Source: Takakia lepidozioides
Lineage: Eukaryota > Streptophyta > Takakiopsida > Takakiales > Takakiaceae
Reading direction: 5' to 3'
Length of the DNA stretch: 60,000 nt
Assembly: GCA_030704615.1 (NCBI GenBank)
Contig: CM060731.1
Span: 69,050,756-69,110,755 of the forward strand
This document shows positions 31,391 through 42,108 of this stretch, one piece after another. The notes under the pieces are model-generated. The model worked only from the letters and a program-made list of their open reading frames with translations. It did not search any database and was not told where the DNA came from. Every line of letters begins with the position of its first letter. Within the stretch, counting starts at the first letter, position 1. Position numbers and translations under genes: made by a program.

Positions 31391-34005
31391 CCAGAGTTGG
31401 CGTCCCGATTTATTAAATATATTTTTTAAATTTTGGACCGCTAGATTCAACGATCCAAATTATCATGTTCGAAGTCAAATTCGAACGTACATTGCATCAC
31501 ATCCAAAATGGACATTACATAGACTTCCCTCCCCCGAAAGAAGACAATAGCCGTAAGGCGAAATGACTCTTAGTTACGCCGGTCTCTCGACCGGAGTTTA
31601 CTCTCTTGCCTGTGCACTAGGGGTAAACGCTCTCTCTCAAAAGTGTGTGGCACCAGGGTTGCCTCCATTCTATTTAAAATATAATTAGAAGTGACTGGCA
31701 GAATTTGACGATTGTACCATTTTTTTTAAAAACAAAATTTTTGCACATTTTGTTTTTTATAAAAATCAAAACAAAATATTTTTTAATTTAAAATTTAAAA
31801 ATAAAACCTAGGTGTATACTATTCCAAAGCACTTACCCGATTATCAGACCATTGCATACAAATATTTATATAAAACAAGCACCAATACCCCTAATTTCCT
31901 ACTCTCCACACCAAATTCAGCTCAGTTGGAAGGATCAAGATACACTACCACTACTTGCAACACCCAAAAGTAGCAACGTCAGTAGATGTATGTCATCGAA
32001 TGCAGCCCCTAGAGTGCCAACTGATGAGCGCAAATCCCACGTTCAAGAGCACCCAACATCCAAATTGCTCAAATTGTTTTGACAGGCTGCAAGACTTCAT
32101 ACACTAGACGCGATTGGGCCACTGACCATGCACAAACACTATGCAAGTATGCAAATCAAAGTTAGAATTGCATGTTAGGCCTCTACAAAATCTAATGAAG
32201 AAAGTTGAAGGACAATATAACATGCACACTCGCCTACCACTAGGAGGACATATCCCAAAAAACTCAAGTCAATACATATACAGCTTAAACTCACGGTCAA
32301 CAAAACAAACCCCACTAAGGTAAACAAGACCAGTGAACACCCCCATGTTTACAATACCACTAAAAAAGAAGACAACATGACAAATCATTGCTGCACTCCA
32401 CATATCCCAACAAAACCAAGTCTGGCCCACCTCACACTGCCATTCAGCTGCTAATCCCCCAGTGATGCCGATGAGAGCATATCAACTAACCTGGCCAAAA
32501 ACATTGCGGGAACAAACTCGGGGTCTGATCCCAACGCCCAACATCAGAGACCATTTGACTCGACCAAAAACATCGCGGGTACAAACGAGGGGCCAGCGAC
32601 AAAATCTAACTCGGCAAATTACTGCCATGATAACATGCCACAAGACCATCTGATATCTTTGCACGAACACAGCCAATCGCAGCTGTAATGTATCAAGAAC
32701 AGACACTGCTAAACAACACCAACAACCAAATATCCCAAGAAAGAGTGAGTGGTTGGAACAACAACCCCAGCCCAAGCTAGCACACACACTAACAAACAAT
32801 CGCGGGCCGATAGACCAACCACCGCAGCAAACAGCCAAGAGGCCAAATTGGCATCAGGTCGCTACATTATATGACTCCACAGTCCCGCCATTTGAACCAG
32901 CCGTCCTTGCACCAACGGTACTCGTTCCCTTTCCTCCCCCAGTGTTCGTAATTTTTGTTCTTACCTCTTTTCCCTACTCGGATACTAAGAATCCTGCCAA
33001 ACCACCTCCATAGTCGTCTGAGCTAGCCTCCTCCTCTTCCCCTCCACACTTATTCTGCGCACAACGTCTCTATCCTGCCAGCTTAAACTCCAGCTAGTAC
33101 GTGACCATCGCTACCAATTAAGTCATAGCAACCCTATGCAACCACACACAACCAGCAATAGACGATTAAAAATACCCTGGATGTCCAGCTGAGTTATCAC
33201 ACATCAGAGAGCACTCAGTCCAAGGCCTGCTCGGACACTACCAACTCCACAATGTCCCATTGTGAACTGAGGGCCATGTTCCCTGGTAATGGCGATGCCA
33301 ACACACCCTGTATGAGGAGCAGAACTTCGGGACCAAAAGCATCCGCCAAGCGGACTCCAAGTGGTGAAATCGTGAGCATCTCAAGCACCCCAAGTAGCTC
33401 CAAACACTCCCATGGAGTGCGCCGTCAACGCTTTGAACAACCACACGAGCCAACCCGACCAATGGAGTATACGAACGAGTTAGTGGAGTACACCAACAAG
33501 CCCGTGTTCTTGCCATCCGCAATGCTCTGAATCAACGCAAAAAATGTCCCAGTCTCGCCGTTGTGCATCAGCGGAGACTACACTCCTCCTTTGCTCAACG
33601 AAAACGCTCTTGCTCTGCGAGCACACTTCAAGGAATATAACGACAACAATGCGGCACCCAAATGCCCCGTTACAGCACATTCAAATATAATTCACATCTG
33701 GCTAGGAAGCCGGACAATGGAAGAGCGAGCAGTAGCAGCGGGTAATCCTCCACTTCATGAATAGTCGCGATCATTAGAAGAGCCTATGAAATTGGGAGTT
33801 TCACGTAAGAAAGCAGATAGATGATCGTTTGTCGACGTGCCTTTCCTAGAGTGCCGCAATGGTTATATCCAGCTCAACGATGTGATGGTAGAACATGACA
33901 ATTCTACCATTTGAACTAACTCCCCAAAGGTACTAAGGTCGACCCGCATACAGGACTAGCAGTGGGGTCTTACCATATAATGTCAGATTTGATCACAACA
34001 TAACG
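31391..34005. other. Gene-poor stretch
   Basis: Starts very AT-rich (31680-31820). At about 32485-32615 a short segment is repeated: two copies of CCAAAAACATYGCGGGWACAAAC. On the minus strand near 33945-33870 there is a box-A-like TAGTTCAAATGG without a good box B. No gene is recognised. Confidence 0.4.
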
Positions 34006-34335
34006 ATGGATCGCCTGGTGGAGAAAGCAAGGAGGAGGTTTGTAGACATGAACATCCGTCTAGGCTCCAAGCTATACTCCCCCATACTCGTCATCACACA
34101 GGCCAAAACAAAGACATGGAATAGACTGCTCAAAGTTAAGTTGCAGCACCCAGAACGAGACGGACTCGCATTCCTAAGAGGAGAACAAGTTTTCACACTG
34201 GAACTCTCGTCGGGAGAACGCCATGATAACACAGATGAACTCTTCGGAAGGTTGTTCTTTGTTCCACAATGTGACTTGGTTACCCCTCGGAAGGTTATTC
34301 ATATCATGGACATATTGTATATTTTGGAAGCATGA
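34006..34335 (+). CDS. Unrecognised 109-aa open frame
   Basis: It encodes MDRLVEKARRRFVDMNIRLG, then WNRLLKVKLQHPERDGLAFL and RGEQVFTLELSSGERH. The basic N terminus and the regular alternation look protein-like, as in the nucleic-acid-binding first ORFs of some plant retroelements. No signature residue allows a call. Upstream frames at 33.2-33.7 kb are not clearly linked. Confidence 0.3.
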   Translation: MDRLVEKARRRFVDMNIRLGSKLYSPILVITQAKTKTWNRLLKVKLQHPERDGLAFLRGEQVFTLELSSGERHDNTDELFGRLFFVPQCDLVTPRKVIHIMDILYILEA

Positions 34336-34514
34336 TTATTTTCCCGCAAGAAGGTTATTCATTGTTCCACAATGTGACATGGTTACCCCTGGAAGGTTGT
34401 AAGTTGTCATGGACAGGGGCAGAGGGAGAAGAAGGGGGAGTGAGGCAGGGGTAGGGATTGGATAGTTGAATTCTCTCATCCCTCTAGCCTTTTTTTTGGC
34501 TCACCCATCTCGCT

Positions 34515-34563
34515 CCCTCTCCCTCTCCCTTGATGTTTGTCAGACGAAGGGAGAGGGAGAGGG
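34515..34563. repeat. Perfect 17-bp inverted repeat of CCCTCT units
   Basis: CCCTCTCCCTCTCCCTT at 34515-34531 is followed after a 15-base loop by its exact complement at 34547-34563. It is low-complexity purine/pyrimidine sequence, so a replication-generated hairpin is likelier than an RNA gene. Confidence 0.75.
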
Positions 34564-34771
34564 AGAGGGATAAGGAGGGGGCAGAAGTTGGTATTCCAAA
34601 GTTTACTGTGACTCAAGACAACACTTTCTATATTTGAGCCGCAACTAAGCTTTACGAAGAAGTAGACGTTTGGCTATCTCATTCTGTAAGAGGCGACTAG
34701 TTAAGGCACCTTGCTCAAATCGCTCTATCCAGTAGTCTGTATTGAGTGGTATTTATGAGCTCTCACTCTTA

Positions 34772-36121
34772 GGCCCCCGCCGCACCGAGCTGCTAACCCA
34801 TGTTAGGCTAGTGCTAACTACAAAATTACGACCATACTGCCTTGCTTTAAATATTTTAGTGCTAACTACTGCTATCTATTCTAAAACAATCCGTAGTAGG
34901 TTAGGGCGATTTTAGCAGTACCTCCCCCCCCCAGGTGCTAAATCTAAACTGGAGCGCCGTTTTCGGGCAACTGCCCCCTGCCATTTTGCCGTTTCGCCAT
35001 TTTCGCACTTCGTTCTCTCTCTCTCGCTCTAGCAGCGTCTTGCTCGCTCTCCTTCTTTTTAGGTGTCTTTGGCGACCAGATCCTCTTTCTGTTTCCTGAA
35101 GGTCTTGTACTTTGGAGGCCTAGGGCCCTTCATCAACTCATCTGATACTAGAATGTCTTACCAAGACTAGGTCTGTGGAAGTTATCACGCATGTCCTCGT
35201 CCCCACCCACTGCCATAACCGAAATGGCTGCCCCCTCTATTTTTCTATGCCTCTCTGTTTGAACTTGGGCTGCAGGCTGCAGAAAACATGGCACCATCTT
35301 CAGATTCTGAAAATTTTCCAGGCTGGAAGCGATGGTGCCATAGTATTTGGCTGGAAGCCCAGATTATCAAACTAGTTCACCACACTGTCCATCTCTCTTC
35401 CATTGCAACAACACCCATCACTATTTTCTCCTCTGTACTTGCTGGCAGGATGGGTCTACGACTATACCTGCAGCACATATCAGATCATTTAATATCAGTT
35501 ATTAACCGGATTCCATCAGTCATCAGTTGGATTTTCATCAGTACGAAAAGTTCAACGAAGGTGGGTTATTTTCAATCTTCCTGACAATGCTGCTCGGAAA
35601 TTTGAACAAACCCTTACGAAGGAGATGATCTGGGGCATCCACGGAGGAAGACCCTCGACCTTCCCCCTCACTAAAGTTTAAATTTCCTAGACCTGTGGCA
35701 AAATTTCATTTGGTCAAGTCCAACTGATGGCTGACATTTTAGCAACACCCCGGATCTTTGCACTTCTTGATAAACTGATCAAGACGAACCCCTTGCATTG
35801 CAACTCCTTCAGAGTTCCCCTTCATTCAAAACGAATTGCTGCAATAGTACATTTTCCTACGTGCGAAAATGCAGCAGGCTGCTAATGAAACTGTGGACCG
35901 TCGCAACCAAAAGAAGGCTGGAGATGAAGGAGCGAGGAAAACCGGCGAGGGAAAACGGGCAGGGGCAGGAACGACGGTTTAAAACTAACATTCCGCGCTA
36001 AAAATCTGCTACGCTAACATTTTGATGCGGCCGGGGTACTAGTTGGAGCGACAGTTAGGAAAGCGGGCCTGCTACCGGCTTAGCAGGCCTGCTACGCTAG
36101 CAACTCGGTGCGGCGGGGGCC
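34772..36121. mobile_element. PIF/Harbinger-like DNA transposon, 1,350 bp, non-autonomous
   Basis: The left terminal inverted repeat begins GGCCCCCGCCGCACCGAG at 34772. The right end (36121 inward) reads the same 18 bases, and the match extends to 24 of 26. Both ends are flanked by TTA (34769-34771 and 36122-36124). A three-base TWA target duplication with GGCC-type ends is the hallmark of PIF/Harbinger elements. The interior contains only short frames (for example 35288-35584) with no transposase that I can recognise, so movement would need a partner enzyme in trans. Subterminal GCTAAC/GTTAGC motifs repeat near both ends. Confidence 0.82.
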
Positions 36122-36550
36122 TTAGAAGGCATAGGATCGTCAATATAAACTATCGACACTCTAAACACATTAAAAAATATTGCCCAAATTCACCGTCGCC
36201 CTCTCCACTCATTCCTGGAATTCCTAAGCTAGATGCCTTCTTTCAGATCCTGGGTATGATACAAGCAAGCAATCATAAGTTGATATGCACAGTATTCCTC
36301 CTGCCGCCATCCTTTACCATATCCAAACCTGATCACTCAAGCCCTATACATAAAAGATTACCTTTAACCAAAATCCAAACCCTCTATAAAGTTAGTTGCC
36401 CTCCATCTCCACCAAGTTTGCTATCCTAGGCATATGGTATCCTCCTCTACGGTAGCTGATTGGGAGGAAGGAATCGACTCCCCTTTCATTAAGTCAGTGG
36501 CAGAAGAGCATCTGGAATCCTGCGCTCTACAGTCCCAGCGTCTGAAGGCG

Positions 36551-37136
36551 ATGATGGTGGCATGTCCCTCCACCCGTTACTCTCCCTGCCCCCTTGCTAA
36601 GACCTCCGCATCTGATGTATGCTGTGCCTCCGGACGCAGTTTGGGCCACATCCGTAACTCCAAATGGGCCTCACTTTCACTTGAGCAGCTGGTGTTGTCA
36701 CAGTGGGAGCACTGTCCAAGCGGGAGAAATTCCTTTGTTGGGGTAGGACAAAAAAGAACAAGAAGTTACTGGCCCGGGCGTAGACATCCGCGCAGAGATG
36801 GCATAGTAATAAGTGCACAGGCGGAGCCTTTGGATCTCACTGAAGACAATGTGCAACAAGTGTTGTTCGACGCAAGATCTGAGGTTGGTGGGGTCCTTCT
36901 CTCTCCTCCGTCCATTTTGGCGCAACATGGTTTCAACCACAAAATATTCTCACTGCAAGTTCCCCTTCAAGCACTGTAGTCTCTCCTATCTCCTTTCGGT
37001 CCCCATTCAAAGCTCTCAGTGTGGTCTGCATCGCAGCAGAGAATAGTCGCAACATTTGCCTAATTTAATCTTGCTGGTGTCACAGCTGTTGCAGATTTTT
37101 GATACGTCAGTGGGCATAACAGGTACAGATCTATGG

Positions 37137-37174
<38 letters not shown>

Positions 37175-37781
37175 CAACGGAATGCAGAATTAAGTGTCTT
37201 GACTTCTTGGGGTCCAGGAATGGCAGAGCTGGCTGAGTTAGACGGTCCATTTGTGAAGCTACGGTTAACGGGGCGTTTCTGGCATGAGCGCTCCATGGTG
37301 CTTGCTAGGCTTACCAACTACCTAAAGAAGCGAATTCCGGTGGGTTCTTCTTCAATCCAGATGACTCCAGTTCTTGCTTCTGCCTTTACAACATCGCAGC
37401 ATTGTATGTGACATGATCCCAAGAACACACATGTGAAGAGGATAATGGCTGAAACTCATGGTGATCAATGATACGTAGTGTGGTTGGTGACTTGGTTGGT
37501 GACTCCATTCTGCCAGGCAGAGAGTGTGAAACGTGGAAGTGAGCCCATGATGTCCTTGTTTGCCTTAGCAGATTGCAGGTCAGCAGATTACCATGGCCAC
37601 GCCAGATTGGTTTTGTCACTGAATCTTTATGCTAAAGGACACTAGGTTGTTCAGGTCTCTCTACAGGCAATCCAAACAAGCATTTGCACAAGAGTTCACC
37701 AAGTGATGGTGTGTGCAGGAGGTACTGGAGGTGGAGATTGAAGATGAAGCTCAATTAGACGATAGTGCTGCAAATTTTTAG
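36551..37781 (+). CDS. Plastid NifU-fold-like (Fe-S cluster assembly superfamily) protein, 4 exons, 184 aa
   Basis: Exons are 36551-36883, 37086-37122 (37 bp), 37218-37339 and 37719-37781. All junctions are GT-AG with matching phases. The joined protein reads AEPLDLTEDNVQQVLFDARSE, then LLQIFDTSVGIT, GMAELAELDGPFVKLRLTGR, FWHERSMVLARLTNYLKKRI and EVLEVEIEDEAQLDDSAANF. I know this pattern from a plant chloroplast family with a NifU-C-terminal-like fold. The CxxC of true Nfu scaffolds is not seen, so cluster transfer is not implied. The first 55-60 residues, from Met 36551, are rich in Ser/Ala/Cys and act as a likely transit peptide. An in-frame ATG at 36434 would add 39 residues. A (CT)n tract at 37139-37171 lies in intron 2. 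Confidence 0.8.
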
Positions 37782-39939
37782 TATTCCACTTCTTTGCCAA
37801 TGCTTCTCTTCTCGATTCCTGGTCAGTAAGTATTTGGGCTGACTGTCTCTGTCTATTCCTGCAATGGTGCTGCTCATCACTATTGTGGTATAATAATTGT
37901 AAACCGGCTCTTGAGAGTTCAGGTATCCATCACCTATTTCATGTACCACGATTTAAGAGGTGTCCATAATTGTTTATACTAAGGAGATAGGTAACCCTCC
38001 TATCCTGGTCTCCAACACAAGCCTGCCAACCTACTGCAGAAAGGAGGTTGATGCCAGGAAACCAACAATTTGTTCCTGTGGGTCTTTCGCCAGTATAGAG
38101 GAGCAAGCTTTGCAGAGCTACAGCAGACTCGAGTGCAAATCCAATGCATCTTAGGGCACTTCTTGCACACACACACAGTTTGCTGGTGGCCAGAGCAGCA
38201 GACTCCCAACCCGCGGCAGCTGGAGGGTGGAGCGCACAACTTTGTCAATGGAATGTCAATCCTGCGAATTGACTTGTGATCCAACACAATGAAGGCTTGC
38301 AGCTTCTCAACCAGCTAGGTATGAGTTAAAAGGAGCATGGACATTGCTGCATGCATGGCCCTTATCTTCCACCTGTATCATTTGACTCCATCTCTGAAGT
38401 TGGAGCCAATGGTGTCTGCACAGAAGCCAATTTAAGACCTTAAACAACTGGAAATGCACATAGATACCTTAGTAGTGCCAAACTGCTTCTTGTCAGCCCT
38501 TTGTCCACCACTCTGCATAGAGCCCACAGTAATCTTCTCCGGGTCAGACAAGAGCCCATTACATTTAATGATATATATTTGGACCACTAGAAATGTTCTG
38601 AGATACATGGAAAGCCAAAATGATTTGAATTTGGGTGTTTTACATACAAATGGTGTTCTTCAAGAAACAAGCTACATCTGGGTTGCGAGAAGCCCCTTTT
38701 GAACTTGTACAGCTAGGACTTATCACCAGTTATCATCTAATGTACTGAAGATATGAATGAAGTGAACGTCCTGTAGGTGTGTACACTGGTGTATTTCTGA
38801 GCACAGTGAAAGGATTACAACTCCCAACTTTCACCTAGGTATCACTACCAATGTAGGACTCACCATTTGACAAGATTGCTAGAAAACCATCCAACCTAGG
38901 TAGATGTCACACTCACACACAGACAGAATTACATTTTCCACACCCAGTCCAAGATAAGATACAAGGTACAACATCCTGCACACTAATCCCTTAATACTGG
39001 GCCACCTTTCCAACTGCAAAAGCAGCATGTATACATTGTGAAAAGGTGGCTGTCAGAACTAGCCCGACTCAACGAAGCTGACTTCCTTGCCACTGTAGTG
39101 CAAACATGGAGAATGTTCATGCTACATCCTTTGTTAGCTAATTTTTTCAAGTACCTAAATGGATAGATGGCAATCTCTTGCAGGTTCATTAGTCAGGGTA
39201 CCCTAAATCATCGGGCAGATTTCAGTGGCTGGTGTAGAGAGACTGTGAAGTTGTGCGTGAAGAAGATGCTCGCTGCTGACACTCTGCCTTCACCATGAAA
39301 TGCGGCTGAAGGGCTGGCATGGTAATCAATCGCCGGCACGTCTTTAGGACCAAAGATGAGCTCTGACTTTGTCTGTACCAAAGTGTGCAGCTTGAGTTTC
39401 CCAGATGTGAACTGCATAGATAAATCTCAAATCATACTGAACAAGGCAGGCTACCAAAGCTTATGATCCAGAGCTCATACAATATGCCCACAAGGATGCT
39501 AGAGACAAGGAAACAAAAGGGTAGTTAAATTCCACCCACAACACATCATCTGAATGAGTAGAGAAATGAACATACAAACAGAAACTAAAGACTAAATTTG
39601 GTCGGCAACGCCCGACTGCCATAAAAGCAGGTCTCTGCCAGTCCAACCATACTAGAGAAATATTCAGTGATCCTCATAATAACTACTAAGTCGCCAGCGT
39701 ATCTTATGTAGTTGAATCTCGGAAATTAGGATCCATACCGAGTATGACTTGGTTTTCTTCGCCACCTTACAAAGATTGTTCCCAGCAACTCCCTCCCTAT
39801 CCACATTGTTACTAGATCTCGAGAAGCTTTGGACGGAGTGTTTTGCTCTTTGTGACTGGCTCCCTTTTGAGAGAGTAGGGTTTTTCCTTGAGGGTTGTAC
39901 TTCAATCACAACCGTCTTTTTTATACCGCCTCCGGGATA
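37782..39939. other. Intergenic, unassigned
   Basis: Only short frames. One minus-strand piece at 39417-39208 (LKLHTLVQTKSELIFGPKDV) looks protein-like but could not be linked to splice partners or a family. Confidence 0.35.
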
Positions 39940-40215
39940 TCAATGATCACCCCAGCCTGAATTTTGCCCCACCCTATCAAGCGCCAATGCTTTTCAACTC
40001 TTCTGCTGAGGCCACTTTCTCCCCTTTGCTGGTGCAAACAGGGGTGGTCAACTGCAGTTTGGCAAGATCATTCTTGACCGCAACTGAGCACCGGTCGACA
40101 TGGAACCAATGTTGAGCATGAGGACCTCACTCTCTGTCAACTTTGAGATCCTGCCTTGTTTTTCTGTGCCTTTGGTTCGAACTCCAAGCAGCCGACAAAG
40201 CAGGAAGAAGTTAAC
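39940..40215 (-). pseudogene. Translation initiation factor eIF2-gamma C-terminal fragment
   Basis: After a splice-acceptor-like ACGCAG the minus strand encodes VNFFLLCRLLGVRTKGTEKQ, then GRISKLTESEVLMLNIGSMS TGA. In shifted frames it continues [21 protein letters not shown] and [18 protein letters not shown]. This is the C-terminal domain of eIF2 gamma, the GTPase subunit that delivers initiator tRNA. At least two frameshifts (after MSTGA and before RRVEK) break it, and no GTPase domain is nearby. It is a decayed partial copy. The acceptor-like sequence suggests a DNA-level duplication rather than a processed one. Confidence 0.82.
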
Positions 40216-40841
40216 CTGCGTAAAGAACATCCCCCAGAGGCATTCTCAATCTCACAGACATTGTTGCATGACGTACACAAAACCCATGCCCAAAGGCAGT
40301 AAACAGAATGGACCACACGATCTCCTGTGGCTTCCTCAGGAAGGTATGTTGTTGAACAGCCATAACTAAGTAAACTCGATGACTGAACTGAAATCAGGCA
40401 CGGAGTGGGCTCACCTTGTTGAGACTTTTGATTGAAACCTCGAAATCCCCATAGATTCAGGAGCTGTGAATGATAAATAACCCCATGGACAGCTCACAGA
40501 ATGTGCAGTATGGAGTCTGCATTCAATGAAACAAGCCAGTTCTTCCACCTGTGTCTCCCCAACTTGAAATAATCCAAATTTCTTTCATGCACATTGCTCA
40601 TTTTGTACAATTTGTGTGGGGAGCATGGCCTCTGGACTTCCTAAATGAGGAAGGGTGGAAAGCTTGGCAGAAAGGCCAGTAATCCCCACAAGAACAAACC
40701 CCATCTGGAAAGTGGTGAAAGCAGGTGCCATCCCGTACCACTATTGCTTTCCCAACAATCCTTGAGATTAACTTTGTGGCAGTATGGCACCACACACCTG
40801 AAGGTTTTTGATCAAGTGGATGGGCATCCTGGGGGAAATTC

Positions 40842-41942
40842 TCATCGGCCCAAAAGAAATGGCCAACTTTTCACTGTTGTGGCACAGATTGTACTCATAA
40901 GACGTTGTTTGCAGTAGCCTTGTGGCCATTGACCCCGCGCCCAGTTTGAGCGGGAACAAAAGGGACAGAACCTACCTGTCAGGGGCTGACGTTGGTAGTG
41001 TGACTTACCATCATATATAGAATTAATCCGGGTTTTCCAGATATCCTCTAGAAATCCCTTCACACAAGCATCAATCTGCTGTGTGTGATTTGCCCAAAAA
41101 CTAGGCCTCAGGAGGGCCTGGGCTTTTGGCTCAGCCTTGAGACTTTCAAAGTTGTTAAACAGGGGTACAGGCACAATTCCCTTGATAGAATTGAAGAGAG
41201 CGTCTCTTTGGTGAGAGAACCCCGGACAGTGTATCAGAGAGTGAATACTGTCTTCAGATTGCCCACACAGCGGGCAATTGCACTCTCCCTTTCCTCTCTG
41301 CTTCTGTTTGCTGTTCAAAGGTAGGCTTCCTGCCCTGAGTTTAAATTTCAGTCTAGTGCCGAGAGTGGGTAGACCCTTGAGGTCATCCAAGATGTCCTCC
41401 CCCATGTCACTGACTGGAAACAAGTTCAGGGAAGTTTTCTGCCTAACTTCATTTTCATCAGACAATCTCATGGCAACAGACATGGCTGAGGACACTACAG
41501 CCTCTAAGTCAGATTTATCCAGCAGGGTCAAGACTTGCGGATCCAGGTCCAGGTCCTTGAGAATCTCTTCTACTCTCTTCTGCCAGGACTTGGCCTGTTT
41601 GACAGGGCGGTCCTGTTTCCAAGATATAGAGTCGATTAACTTAGGATATCTGGTGTTGGGCATATGTTGCAGCTGACCCCACCATCTGACCTTGAATTCA
41701 TCTCGTCGGGAGCTTAAGGACGGAATGCCAAACTCACCCCGAACAGCCACATTGGCTGTTTTGGAGCATGCTGACATACACTCCTTAAGCACCCCCACTT
41801 GAATGGATTCTAGAGACTTAGCCTGGTTGGAGTTATCAACCCATATAGCAGATCCGTACTCCAAGGCAGGTCTAATAACGCGACAAAGCATGGTTTTCTT
41901 AACCTCAGAGTTGACCCCTCTGCAGTGGAAAAATTGTGGCAC
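40842..41942 (-). mobile_element. 5'-truncated LINE (non-LTR retrotransposon), C-terminal part
   Basis: The 366-residue open frame begins inside the reverse-transcriptase connection: VKKTMLCRVIRPALEYGSAIW is the typical thumb-region motif. Ahead lies a long linker and a zinc knuckle CPLCGQSEDSIHSLIHCPGF (CX2C-X8-HX4C). The apurinic endonuclease and RT catalytic domain are missing, as in the usual 5'-truncated LINE insertion. The frame is still open, so the insertion is fairly young. Its 5' break lies within about 100-150 bp of the C terminus of the PPR gene at 42109, in the same orientation. Confidence 0.85.
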
Positions 41943-42108
41943 AGAGAAAGTTCTTTTGCTTTTGCTCCATCATCCAATACAATGCTTGTGTCAGGACATA
42001 CACAGCATCCTTCAGTGCCCCAGACAGTGTCTGTAGCTCAGTATGGATTCCTCGATTTGTGGATACAATTTGTCTTCTACACCAAATGTATGGACCTGGT
42101 AATCCACC

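Noticed and set aside
34515-34563. miRNA precursor
   Set aside because: The stem is low-complexity CCCTCT/AGAGGG and only 17 bp, unlike plant miRNA precursors.
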